A DNA stretch of 50,260 bases from an uncultured Emergencia sp. (GTDB lineage Bacteria > Bacillota > Clostridia > Peptostreptococcales > Anaerovoracaceae). The notes below the pieces were generated by a model that searched no databases, was not told where the DNA came from, and saw only the letters and a list, made by a program, of their open reading frames with translations. Position numbers and translations under genes: made by a program. The stretch spans positions 1 to 50,260 of the forward strand of contig CAJFTU010000056.1 in assembly GCA_904420065.1 (NCBI GenBank). Reading direction: 5' to 3'. The number at the start of each line of letters is the position of its first letter. The stretch's first letter is position 1. Shown piece after piece: positions 17,429 through 24,510 of this stretch.

Positions 17429-18322
17429 ATGAAGAAAGTAATTGTGAACTACGCAGCGATTCTATCAGGACTTGCTATAGCTGCTTTCGGCGTTGTCGCT
17501 TTTGTTTTGCCACAGGGAATTATGATCGGCGGAACGACAGGAATAGGAAGAATTTTGTACTATTTTTACGGCATTCCGGTGTCGTATACTGTCGGAGCGG
17601 TCAATATTATCCTGTTTTCGATCGGTGCATTTATTCTGGGGAAAAAATTTGCTCTTTCGGTTGTCGTCAGCACATTCGCATATCCTGCCTTTATCAATCT
17701 CTTTGAGCATATGGATTTTCTTGCGGAGATTTCTGATGACGGCCTCCTTTCTGCGATCTTCGGCGGTGTAATTGTCGGCTGCGGATTAGGCATTGTGATC
17801 AAGTTCGGAGCTTCTACCGGCGGAAGCGATATCATTGCGATCATACTCAATAGAAAATTCAATATTCCTGTTGGTCCGCCGATCTATATTATAGATTTTT
17901 CCATTTTAATTCTGCAGATATTTTTTGCCCGGGGAACAGAAGAGATCCTCTGGGGAATACTGCTGACCTTCCTGTATTCACTGGTTGCGGACAAGGTAGT
18001 CGTGGCCGGCGGAGGAGCGGTTCAGCTTGTAATCATCAGTAAAAAGTATGAACAGATTCGAAGACGACTGCAGGATATAGTCATCGGAACGACGGTTCTC
18101 TACGGTGAAAGCGGCTATCTGGCAGAACCGCAGCATACGCTGCTCTGCGTTATTTCGGGAAGAGAACTGAACCGGGTGCAGAATGAAATACTCACTATAG
18201 ATGCCGAAGCCTTCATCATCATAAATCAGGTGAAAGAGGTGAAAGGACGGGGCTTTTCCTTTGAAGTAGGTAAGGCGCAGCAGCTCCGAGCAGAAAAAGC
18301 GAGAAAAAAAGCGGACTTTTGA
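17429..18322 (+). CDS. YitT family membrane protein (DUF161/DUF2179), copy 2
   Basis: This is a 297-residue paralogue of the gene just upstream: same length, same helix pattern, and near-identical segments such as Leu-Tyr-Ser-Leu-Val-Ala-Asp-Lys-Val-Val-Val-Ala-Gly-Gly-Gly-Ala-Val-Gln. The DUF2179 domain again closes the protein. Its codon choice is more AT-leaning than copy 1 and many differences are conservative, so this is an older tandem duplication, not a recent one. An AAAGGAG site precedes the ATG. Its stop codon lies inside the terminator stem shared with the convergent yhhQ-like gene. Confidence 0.88.
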   Translation: MKKVIVNYAAILSGLAIAAFGVVAFVLPQGIMIGGTTGIGRILYYFYGIPVSYTVGAVNIILFSIGAFILGKKFALSVVVSTFAYPAFINLFEHMDFLAEISDDGLLSAIFGGVIVGCGLGIVIKFGASTGGSDIIAIILNRKFNIPVGPPIYIIDFSILILQIFFARGTEEILWGILLTFLYSLVADKVVVAGGGAVQLVIISKKYEQIRRRLQDIVIGTTVLYGESGYLAEPQHTLLCVISGRELNRVQNEILTIDAEAFIIINQVKEVKGRGFSFEVGKAQQLRAEKARKKADF

Positions 18323-18340
18323 TATTAAGTCCGCTTTTTT
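18305..18340. terminator. Bidirectional terminator between convergent genes
   Basis: AAAAAAGCGGACTT (18305-18318) and AAGTCCGCTTTTTT (18327-18340) give a stem with A residues before and T residues after, so it can serve both the YitT gene and the minus-strand yhhQ-like gene. It overlaps the YitT stop codon. Confidence 0.85.
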
Positions 18341-18374
18341 AACTGAGGCCGCAGGAAAATCGGAAAAAAGAGTT

Positions 18375-19082
18375 TTACTCTTCAGGTATCCGCCCCTTTT
18401 CTTTGAGCCGTCTTGCGATGTAAACTGCCGGCGTATCCAGCAGGCTGGTGACGATAAAGATGATGTAGCTGGACGCACAGATACTGAGCAGTGTAGGCAG
18501 GTCATAGGTCCCCCAGAAGGCGCCGAAGGTGAACAGAACAGTGTTCATCAGCTGTGAGAGCAGCGTGGCCGCGTTGTTCCTGATCCAGAGTCCCTTTCTG
18601 GAATCGCCGAAAATTTTGGTCGTGCGTTTCCATATCGCGTGGTAGGCGAATACGTCAAAGGCCTGTACGATCGCGTACACGCACAGACTGGTGATCATCA
18701 GCCTCGGCGTGTTGGAAAATACTTCTCTGATAGCCGGGGATGCCCAGTCTCCCGGGCTGGGTTGATACAGGAACCAGGACTGGCTGATGAGAAGAAACAG
18801 GATATTGACGGCAATGCCGATTTTCACCGCCTTATTGGCGGACTGACGGCCCGATGTTTCGCTGAGAATGTCGGTCACGAGAAAGGTAGAAGCGAAGAGG
18901 ACGTTTCCGAGGGTCTGTTCCAGACCGAACGCTTCGACCAGTATCAGCGCTTCGATATTGGCGCTGATCGCGGCGACGGCGGTCCACATATAGAGACCGG
19001 TTTTTCCAAAGAGGCGGAAGAAAATCACTACGCCGGAGTAGAGGAGGATCAGGGTGCAGCTAAGTACAATTTCGTTAGTCAA
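18375..19082 (-). CDS. YhhQ-type queuosine precursor transporter
   Basis: This 235-residue integral membrane protein of the vitamin-uptake-transporter/YhhQ family imports preQ0/preQ1, or queuine in some bacteria, for the tRNA modification queuosine. Six to seven hydrophobic helices are visible. Family features include the polar segment Thr-Asp-Ile-Leu-Ser-Glu in the third helix and Asp-Val-Phe-Ala-Tyr in the fifth. TTG at 19082 is chosen because GGGAGG lies 8 bases upstream; a GTG at 19091 abuts that site. The start overlaps the end of the radical SAM gene by 8 bases, so the two are one operon and probably coupled. The pairing with a queuine-lyase-like enzyme suggests queuine as the imported compound; this is an inference. 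Confidence 0.85.
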   Translation of the reverse strand: MTNEIVLSCTLILLYSGVVIFFRLFGKTGLYMWTAVAAISANIEALILVEAFGLEQTLGNVLFASTFLVTDILSETSGRQSANKAVKIGIAVNILFLLISQSWFLYQPSPGDWASPAIREVFSNTPRLMITSLCVYAIVQAFDVFAYHAIWKRTTKIFGDSRKGLWIRNNAATLLSQLMNTVLFTFGAFWGTYDLPTLLSICASSYIIFIVTSLLDTPAVYIARRLKEKGRIPEE

Positions 19083-19803
19083 GGCGCACACCTCCCACTC
19101 CGAAGTCGGTGTTGTTCATCAGAATGTCCACCCGGGGATTTTGTTCGTATCTGGGGAGAATTTCCTCAGCGAAAACCGCGATTACAGCCGGGTCGGGTTT
19201 GATCGGCGCAGAGTTTTCTTCCATGATATTTACGCATACCCGTTCAAAGAATTCAAGACCGGTGCGTATGTCTTCTTCCATCGAACTGCGGTTTTGGCCG
19301 GGAAGGCCGAAAAGCAGGCAGCATTCGTCGAAAAAGCGGGCGATTTCCGGCGCCTGCGCATCTCCCATTCCTTTGACCAGATAGGATTCCCTAAACAACG
19401 CATCGAAGGTTTCTACGCCTATTTTGAGCTTTACGGTGATTCCGAGAGCGGCAAATCTGCGGCGCAGCTCGTCTATGGCTTCCCGGTCCTGCCAGTGGCA
19501 TTCAAAGTGAACATGATCGATTCCGCAGCGCAGACAGGTCTTCCGTACGGCATCTATCGTACGGCTGTCCAGATCGGTAAAGCTGCCGGAATTGATGACC
19601 TCCAGCCTGCCGAATTTTCCGGTCACCTTGTCCAGCTGCAGCTTATTGAGCTGAAAATTGGCTTCCTCATCGGTGCTGAAATCCAGGTGGTAGTCGCAAA
19701 ACCGGCACCTGCGCCAACGGCATCCGCTGCCGCGGAGCAGGACGATTTCGCGAGGATTTTTTTCCGGAATGACGGAATAACGTATCATATCTTGTTTTTC
19801 CAT
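19075..19803 (-). CDS. Radical SAM protein, candidate queuine lyase (QueL-like)
   Basis: This 242-residue radical SAM protein has a non-standard cluster motif: Cys28, Cys33 and Cys36 form Cys-x4-Cys-x2-Cys instead of Cys-x3-Cys-x2-Cys. Conserved-looking barrel segments follow, including Asn-Ser-Gly-Ser-Phe-Thr-Asp (about 71-77), His-Phe-Glu-Cys-His-Trp and Lys-Ile-Gly-Val-Glu-Thr-Phe-Asp. The C-terminal part has Leu-Met-Asn-Asn-Thr-Asp-Phe-Gly-Val-Gly-Gly. It is followed by a YhhQ-type transporter and preceded by a long leader with a preQ1-like aptamer. Gut Clostridia are known to use a radical SAM queuine lyase to turn queuine into preQ1. The context fits that role; the assignment is inferred from context and family, not from a search. 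The ATG has AAGGAGA 6 bases upstream. Confidence 0.65.
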   Translation of the reverse strand: MEKQDMIRYSVIPEKNPREIVLLRGSGCRWRRCRFCDYHLDFSTDEEANFQLNKLQLDKVTGKFGRLEVINSGSFTDLDSRTIDAVRKTCLRCGIDHVHFECHWQDREAIDELRRRFAALGITVKLKIGVETFDALFRESYLVKGMGDAQAPEIARFFDECCLLFGLPGQNRSSMEEDIRTGLEFFERVCVNIMEENSAPIKPDPAVIAVFAEEILPRYEQNPRVDILMNNTDFGVGGVRLD

Positions 19804-19843
19804 AGAGTCTCCTTATCCCCGCGGCCATGCTGAATGATTCGGT

Positions 19844-19875
19844 AAAAGAAAACGCCCAGTACTCTATACTGCGCG
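19844..19875 (-). terminator. Attenuator terminator in the queuosine-salvage leader
   Basis: Read on the minus strand, CGC-G-CAGTA (19875-19867), loop TAGAG and TACTG-G-GCG (19861-19853) form an 8-bp stem with one G/G mismatch, followed by TTTTCTTTT (19852-19844). It lies about 40 bases before the start codon and downstream of the candidate aptamer, which is where a transcription-attenuating riboswitch would have its expression platform. Confidence 0.6.
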
Positions 19876-19934
19876 CCAAAACAGATATTCCTTCTCTCCT
19901 GCCGCATAAAGGAACAGGAAAGCGGAATATCGGG

Positions 19935-19975
19935 TCCGTAGTTTTGTTTTCAGACAGGATGGTCGCGAACTGTCT
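19935..19975 (-). promoter_or_regulatory. Candidate preQ1-I-like riboswitch aptamer
   Basis: On the minus strand the leader begins with stem AGACAG (19975-19970), a 12-base loop UUCGCGACCAUC (19969-19958), CUGUCU (19957-19952) and an A-rich tail GAAAACAAAACUACGGA (19951-19935). This is the layout of a preQ1-I H-type pseudoknot: one short stem, a loop with a UCGC and an ACC element, and a 3' tail with AACAAAAC. The tail's CGGA can pair with the loop's UUCG to form the second helix. It starts about 12 bases after the predicted transcription start of the queuosine-salvage operon. The match to the family consensus is by eye. Confidence 0.5.
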
Positions 19976-19993
19976 TATGATTTTGTCTTCGTT

Positions 19994-20022
19994 ACTATAG
20001 CATACGGGAGACGGCTTGTCAA
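19994..20022 (-). promoter_or_regulatory. Promoter of the queuosine-salvage operon
   Basis: On the minus strand TTGACA (20022-20017), a 17-base spacer and TATAGT (19999-19994) form a near-consensus promoter. It leaves a leader of about 184 bases before the radical SAM start codon. An 11-bp inverted repeat (ACGGGAGACGG at 20004-20014, CCGTCTCCCGT at 20034-20044) brackets the -35. It may instead be the terminator stem of the upstream amidohydrolase gene, though a T-run is missing. Confidence 0.75.
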
Positions 20023-20051
20023 AGCAAAAGTCTCCGTCTCCCGTGAAATTC

Positions 20052-21278
20052 TCAGTTAATTGCCTTTTTTATCTCTCCGCCGAGCATGACCAATCGGATG
20101 TGGTCTGCACAGGTCAGGCAGTTGATGTCTTCAAGCGGATTACCGTCTGCGATGACGATATCCGCCAGCTTACCCTGTTCGAGCGAACCGGTTTCATGAC
20201 TGCGCATCAGAAGGTGGGCGGCATTAATCGTGCCGGCCTTGATTGCCTCCATATTAGTCATGCCGGCTCTCGTCATTGCTTCAAACTCTCGGCCGTTTTC
20301 CAGATAAGGCGTGTTGGGGCTGTTGGAAAAGTCGGTTCCGAGAGCGATGCGGATTCCGGCCTTCCTCGCCATTTCGATAGTCTTTATATTGGCTTCGGCA
20401 CAGAACCTGGCTTTTTTTGCCTGGTAGTCGGGAAGTCCCGGCATATCGGCCACACCTAAGGAAACGGTCAGCGTGGTGACCAGGGTCGCATCCTTTTCTT
20501 TCATCAGATCTATTTCGCGCTGTGTCAGATATACGCCGTGTTCGATGCAGGCAACACCGGCCTGAAGAGCCGCATAAGCGCCTTCATATCCGCTGCAATG
20601 GGCGCAGACGTAGCTGTGATGCCGTTTCGTCTCATCGACGATGGCTTTCATCTCTTCCGGCGAGAACTGGACGTCATCCATGCGGTCGACGGGAGAGGAC
20701 ACACCGCCTGTCGCGCAGATTTTGATGAACCCTGCTCCGGCCCGGAATTGCTCTCTCACTGCTTGTATGCAGTCGTCGGGACCGTCGGTCAGACGGCAGA
20801 GGTGATCGCTCTGATTAAACGCTTCCTTGGTCATATAAGGGGAAAGATCGATGTGGCCGGAGGTGATTCCCAAAATTTTTCCACCGGGCAGAATTCTCGG
20901 TCCCCGTAGGATCCCACGGTCTATGGCTCTGGAAAGATAGAGGCCGTTTTCCGACATGTCCCGGATTCCGGTGAAACCGGCGTCAAGAAGGAGACCGCAC
21001 TGATATGCACTGCCCAGAAGTTGATCGCCGAAAAATTTACCTCCGGCAAAGGAACCGGCGTTTTCTTCTCCGCAGAGATGGGCGTGGCAGTCGATGAATC
21101 CGGGCATAATCGTGCCTCTGCCGGCATTGTAGACGATAGCGTCTTCTGATTTTAAAGAAAATCCGTCGGCGTGGCCGGCATAGGCGATACGGTCTCCTTC
21201 TACGGCGACCAGGCCGTTTTCTACAGGTTCATTCGATACGGCGTCGATAAGACGCCCTTTGAGTATATAGCTGATCAT
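20052..21278 (-). CDS. Amidohydrolase family metallohydrolase (prolidase/imidazolonepropionase-like)
   Basis: This 408-residue enzyme of the metal-dependent amidohydrolase superfamily is probably cytosolic. Ligands are visible: His65-x-His67 (Asp-Cys-His-Ala-His), Lys187 (Phe-Ile-Lys-Ile) as the candidate carbamylated bridge, His227 (Cys-Ala-His-Cys), His247 (Ile-Glu-His-Gly) and Asp316 (Gly-Thr-Asp-Phe). The pattern resembles the Xaa-Pro or Xaa-Arg dipeptidase-like and imidazolonepropionase-like subgroups; the substrate is unknown. ATG 21278 is chosen for its AAGGAAGG site 7 bases away, not the ATG at 21344, which lies close behind the promoter. It is divergent from an M1-like peptidase, and its promoter shares an operator half-site with the nearby transporter, so a peptide or amide catabolic role is plausible. 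Confidence 0.85.
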   Translation of the reverse strand: MISYILKGRLIDAVSNEPVENGLVAVEGDRIAYAGHADGFSLKSEDAIVYNAGRGTIMPGFIDCHAHLCGEENAGSFAGGKFFGDQLLGSAYQCGLLLDAGFTGIRDMSENGLYLSRAIDRGILRGPRILPGGKILGITSGHIDLSPYMTKEAFNQSDHLCRLTDGPDDCIQAVREQFRAGAGFIKICATGGVSSPVDRMDDVQFSPEEMKAIVDETKRHHSYVCAHCSGYEGAYAALQAGVACIEHGVYLTQREIDLMKEKDATLVTTLTVSLGVADMPGLPDYQAKKARFCAEANIKTIEMARKAGIRIALGTDFSNSPNTPYLENGREFEAMTRAGMTNMEAIKAGTINAAHLLMRSHETGSLEQGKLADIVIADGNPLEDINCLTCADHIRLVMLGGEIKKAIN

Positions 21279-21323
21279 AACGAAGCCTTCCTTTCCCTGT
21301 TCTAAAGTGCAGTGTTCAATCTC

Positions 21324-21353
21324 ATTATAGCTAAAAATAAACAAAATGTCAAT
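21324..21353 (-). promoter_or_regulatory. Consensus promoter and operator half-site of the amidohydrolase
   Basis: On the minus strand there is a perfect TTGACA (21352-21347), a 17-base spacer and a perfect TATAAT (21329-21324). Overlapping the -35 is the half-site AAAATGTCAAT (plus strand 21343-21353). The same half-site occurs at the transporter promoter near 22970. Confidence 0.85.
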
Positions 21354-21359
21354 TTAACA

Positions 21360-21388
21360 TTGACAATAATGGAAATATTGTGTATATT
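21360..21388 (+). promoter_or_regulatory. Divergent promoter of the peptidase gene
   Basis: TTGACA (21360-21365), a 17-base spacer and TATATT (21383-21388). Its -35 faces the amidohydrolase -35 across only 7 bases, giving the dyad TGTCAAT-TTAAC-ATTGACA, a likely site for one regulator controlling both directions. Confidence 0.8.
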
Positions 21389-21434
21389 TAAGAAAACGCC
21401 AATGAAGACGTGAATAAAGAAGAGAGGGATACAT

Positions 21435-22853
21435 ATGGAATCACTGAAAAATTTAAGGATTCGGATGGCACCGTGGATTGACGAAGACTACCGTTTTCAG
21501 TACGGAGACGTTTCGATTACTTTGGAAGATGCCGGACTTGCGGAAGGAGACCGGGTGGCGGATCTCTGGAAGATGGTAGCCGGCGTTCCCGGCTGTCAGT
21601 TTGATGACAGAGGATTGACGGCAGAGGATAAGAACGGGACGCTTCCGCTGACGAGCGGCACGGAAAAGGATCCTACCGGATTTGAAAAGACCGTATGGCG
21701 CGCAAAGAGAAAGACCGAAGGAGATTTGACGATCTCTTATCGTTTCCTGCCGAGAGACGTGAGCGGAATCGACCGTTGTCACCCACTGTTTGACTGCATA
21801 CAGGAGGAAAACGGCGCCTTGATCTGTGGGGTGACGGCTCTCGCCGCAGTGGAGCCGGGCCGGTATCACATTTTCTTTTCATGGGATAAATCGCACATGC
21901 CTGCGGACGCAGATGCTGCCGCCATCAGAGGAAGCGGAGATTTTGACTTCGTCGGAACGCCGGAAGACTACACTTTTTCGCTGTACATTGCGGGAAAATA
22001 TCGGTGCGCGCAGGACGAAACCGGCAGATACAGGGTTTACTATCTGGATCCCCTCCTTCCTGATGAGACGGAAGAAAAAATCAGAGAACAGATTCCGCCT
22101 CTGCTGAAGGCCATGTGCCGCTTTTTCCGGGATGAGGATATGCGTTACAGCATCTTCTTTCGGAAAGAGCCTTTTACCATATCCAACAGCGGAACGGCTT
22201 TTGACGGAGGATTTGCCTTCGGCTACAGCGATTCCATGCCGCTGATCATGGAAGAAGCCCTGAACACCCTTGCCCACGAGATCGTCCACAACTGGTGCCG
22301 CTTGGAGACGGTTTCCGGAGAGGAAAATTGGTATTCCGAGGGAACAGCGGAGTTCTACAGCGTGGAAATCCCTCTGCGGGCCGGCCTTGTCGATGCAAAG
22401 CAGGCGGCCGGCTGGATTACCGAAAAATGCGTCAACTATTACAACAATCCCCATCAGAATCTGTCCGGACTGGAAGCCTTTCAGCGGGCGTGGGAATCCA
22501 ATGAGATTCAACGGGTGCCTTACGGCCGGGGATTTGTGTATCTGGCCCATGTGGATGATCTGCTGAAGCAGACGGGCCGAGGGCTGTCTCTGGACGACCT
22601 GGTTCTGGAAATCGAGCGGCGCAGGAGAGCAGGAGAAGCCTATGGTGCAGCTGTATGGGAAGAACTGATCGAAAGAGAGCTGGGAGAAGAAGCTGTAGAA
22701 GAGTTTCGGCAGGTCATGGCCGGACAGAAATTGATCGAGCCGTCCGACCAATGGTTTGACGGAAGATTTACATTTTCCCATGGTACGTTCAGCGATGTGA
22801 AGAGAGGGACGGCGGAGAACGCACTGATCTGGAGAGAGAAAGGTGAGTTTTAA
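21435..22853 (+). CDS. M1-like zinc metallopeptidase
   Basis: The 472-residue protein has a gluzincin active site: His281-Glu282-Ile-Val-His285, followed by Asn-Trp, with the third ligand Glu302 in Ser-Glu-Gly-Thr-Ala-Glu. The spacing between the second histidine and that glutamate is 16 residues, two fewer than in classical M1 aminopeptidases, so it belongs to a divergent branch. The N-terminal half (1-200) is beta-rich, like the M1 saddle domain. No signal peptide is present, so it is likely cytosolic. The start has GAGAGGG upstream. It is divergent from an amidohydrolase and upstream of a transporter with a matching operator, suggesting use of peptides or peptide-like compounds. Confidence 0.8.
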   Translation: MESLKNLRIRMAPWIDEDYRFQYGDVSITLEDAGLAEGDRVADLWKMVAGVPGCQFDDRGLTAEDKNGTLPLTSGTEKDPTGFEKTVWRAKRKTEGDLTISYRFLPRDVSGIDRCHPLFDCIQEENGALICGVTALAAVEPGRYHIFFSWDKSHMPADADAAAIRGSGDFDFVGTPEDYTFSLYIAGKYRCAQDETGRYRVYYLDPLLPDETEEKIREQIPPLLKAMCRFFRDEDMRYSIFFRKEPFTISNSGTAFDGGFAFGYSDSMPLIMEEALNTLAHEIVHNWCRLETVSGEENWYSEGTAEFYSVEIPLRAGLVDAKQAAGWITEKCVNYYNNPHQNLSGLEAFQRAWESNEIQRVPYGRGFVYLAHVDDLLKQTGRGLSLDDLVLEIERRRRAGEAYGAAVWEELIERELGEEAVEEFRQVMAGQKLIEPSDQWFDGRFTFSHGTFSDVKRGTAENALIWREKGEF

Positions 22854-22951
22854 ACAAAATGTCTATTTTTCCGCAGCAGCGTTGGCAGTTTCTGACCTTC
22901 TCTCTGCGGAGACGCAGATTCTTGGAAGTTGTGAGAAAAATTAAAATTGAT

Positions 22952-22997
22952 AAAATGTTAAATAAAAATTGACATTTTGTTCATCGAAGCGTATAAT
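22952..22997 (+). promoter_or_regulatory. Promoter and operator of the split transporter
   Basis: Perfect TTGACA (22969-22974), a 17-base spacer and perfect TATAAT (22992-22997). An imperfect dyad (AAAATGTTAAAT at 22952-22963, ATTGACATTTT at 22968-22978) covers the -35. The stretch TTGACATTTTGTT is identical to the minus-strand sequence at the amidohydrolase promoter. Confidence 0.85.
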
Positions 22998-23027
22998 TAA
23001 ACAAAAAGTAGAAAGGAACGGAAAGAA

Positions 23028-23840
23028 ATGTCAACTAACAATGACCGCAAATTGCCTATGCGGGTAAAATTGGGATATCCTCTGATGAATGTGGCGCCTA
23101 CGCTGCAGATGTTGATTCAGATGTATTTCCTGCTGATGTTCTACACCAATTACCTGGGAATCAGTGGAACAGCAGCCGCTATTATCGTCATGATCGCCCG
23201 TATCTGGGACTTTATTAACGATCCGATCATGGGAATTATCCTTGAAAAGAGCAGGCGGCCGAAAAAATGTATTTTCTTCATAAGGTGTGCTATCGTGCCG
23301 GTGGCGATTTTTATCGTATTGTGCTACACAGCGCCTCATCTGTCCTACAACCTGAAAGTCGTATGGGCGGCGGTCACCTTTATCTGCCTGGGCATGTCCC
23401 AGACGGTATTCAGCATTTCCAAAGATTCCCTGCGGCCAAAACTGACCTCCAACAACGTGGAACGGGCGAAGCTGAATACCTACGACAGTATTTTCAATAC
23501 CATCGTCAATGCGGCCGTACCGGCAATCACCATGCCTCTTGTAGGCTGGCTGTCCGGATTTGGTGAAGCATCGGCATTTACCAAGATTGCTGCAATCTAT
23601 GCGGTCGTCTACATGATCGTGGGCTTTGTGGGAGTTTATCTCTGCGCGCCGTTTGACGTTGAGGAAGAAGAGGAGCTGCGGGAGCGGAAGCTCGCTGAAG
23701 GCAAGCGAGATGATCAAAGCGCTGCTGACCAACAAGCCGGCTCTGTGTGTTATTCTGGTACAGGTGGTCAAGATGCTGTTTTCCTCCATCGGCGGCAGCG
23801 TGATGATCTACTTCTGCACATACAATCTGGGCGATCCTAA
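23028..23840 (+). CDS. GPH/MFS-type symporter, N-terminal half (frameshifted)
   Basis: The first about 220 residues form the N-terminal six helices of a cation symporter of the GPH (glycoside-pentoside-hexuronide) type in the major facilitator superfamily. Typical motifs are Lys-Leu-Gly-Tyr-Pro near residue 14, Ala-Arg-Ile-Trp-Asp-Phe-Ile-Asn-Asp-Pro-Ile-Met-Gly (the sodium/melibiose-site region), and Leu-Arg-Pro-Lys-Leu-Thr. After an acidic linker the frame leaves the family near base 23695 and continues with about 45 unrelated residues to a stop at 23840. The C-terminal half continues in the next register from 23710. It has a strong promoter and a GAAAGGAA site. Either one base is inserted (mutation or assembly error) or the transporter is made as two chains. 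Confidence 0.75.
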   Translation: MSTNNDRKLPMRVKLGYPLMNVAPTLQMLIQMYFLLMFYTNYLGISGTAAAIIVMIARIWDFINDPIMGIILEKSRRPKKCIFFIRCAIVPVAIFIVLCYTAPHLSYNLKVVWAAVTFICLGMSQTVFSISKDSLRPKLTSNNVERAKLNTYDSIFNTIVNAAVPAITMPLVGWLSGFGEASAFTKIAAIYAVVYMIVGFVGVYLCAPFDVEEEEELRERKLAEGKRDDQSAADQQAGSVCYSGTGGQDAVFLHRRQRDDLLLHIQSGRS

Positions 23841-24411
23841 CGTTATGTCCATTTCCTCGACCATATCTACGTTTACCGGACTGATCCCGGTACTGCTCCT
23901 GGTGCCGCTGTACAAGAAGTTCGGCAACGCGGGAACAGCCATGCTGGGCAGCGTTATCGCAGGCGGCGGTTTTCTGGTCATGTTTGTCACCGGCTGCCCT
24001 ACGGGCACGACCTATATCGTTTGGAACGTAATCGGCGGTATAGGCATCACGATGGCATCGGCAGCGCTTCCGCAGGTAACGATGGACTGTATCGATTACA
24101 ACGAGTGGAAGACCGGGCACAAGAATACCAGCGTAATCATGAGCGCTTACGGAATCGGAACCAAGATCGGTTTGGCCTTCGGCACGTCCATCGCCGGACT
24201 GGTCATCGGCGCGGTAGAGTTTGATCCGAATGCAGCGGTACAGCCTGAGCCTGTATTAAACGCATTTTTCCATCTGTCCGTCACCATACAGATGTTCGAC
24301 TATGTGGCGATATTCCTTCTGATGCTGTTTGTATACCGCATCGAAAAGAAACTGCCGGAAATGAGAAAAGAAGTTGAAGCGAGAAAGAACGAACTGCAGG
24401 CAGGAGCCTGA
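23710..24411 (+). CDS. GPH/MFS-type symporter, C-terminal half (frameshifted)
   Basis: These 233 residues correspond to helices 7-12 of the same symporter, beginning Met-Ile-Lys-Ala-Leu-Leu-Thr-Asn-Lys-Pro, the usual start of the second half in this family. Asp-Tyr-Asn-Glu-Trp-Lys-Thr-Gly and the glycine-rich Gly-Thr-Lys-Ile-Gly-Leu-Ala-Phe-Gly motifs are intact, and nothing in this half looks degraded. The ATG at 23710 has GAAGG about 8 bases upstream inside the first half, so separate translation with coupling is conceivable. Otherwise the pair is one gene broken by a +1 frameshift in the linker between helices 6 and 7. A terminator follows at once. Confidence 0.7.
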   Translation: MIKALLTNKPALCVILVQVVKMLFSSIGGSVMIYFCTYNLGDPNVMSISSTISTFTGLIPVLLLVPLYKKFGNAGTAMLGSVIAGGGFLVMFVTGCPTGTTYIVWNVIGGIGITMASAALPQVTMDCIDYNEWKTGHKNTSVIMSAYGIGTKIGLAFGTSIAGLVIGAVEFDPNAAVQPEPVLNAFFHLSVTIQMFDYVAIFLLMLFVYRIEKKLPEMRKEVEARKNELQAGA

Positions 24412-24418
24412 TAAGGAG

Positions 24419-24444
24419 AGAAGCGGCGATGCCGCTTCTTTTTT
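24419..24444 (+). terminator. Intrinsic terminator after the transporter
   Basis: AGAAGCGGC (24419-24427), loop GAT, GCCGCTTCT (24431-24439), then TTTTT. Confidence 0.9.
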
Positions 24445-24480
24445 ACGCCGTTTTAAAGCTGTCGATAAAGCAAAAAACAG

Positions 24481-24509
24481 TTGCATTTTCAGGGAAATCG
24501 CTGTATAAT
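24481..24509 (+). promoter_or_regulatory. Promoter of rplM-rpsI
   Basis: TTGCAT (24481-24486), a 17-base spacer and perfect TATAAT (24504-24509). The predicted transcript starts near 24516, leaving a leader of about 180 bases. Confidence 0.8.
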
Positions 24510-24510
24510 A

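Noticed and set aside
19948-19957. A TTTCAGACAG match that looks like a single box of the dispersed element.
   Set aside because: The partner box is missing 16 bases upstream, and the sequence is explained as the 3' stem of the candidate aptamer.
20004-20044. The 11-bp inverted repeat between the amidohydrolase and the salvage operon as a strong terminator.
   Set aside because: No T tract follows on the minus strand, and the promoter lies within it, so its role stays open.
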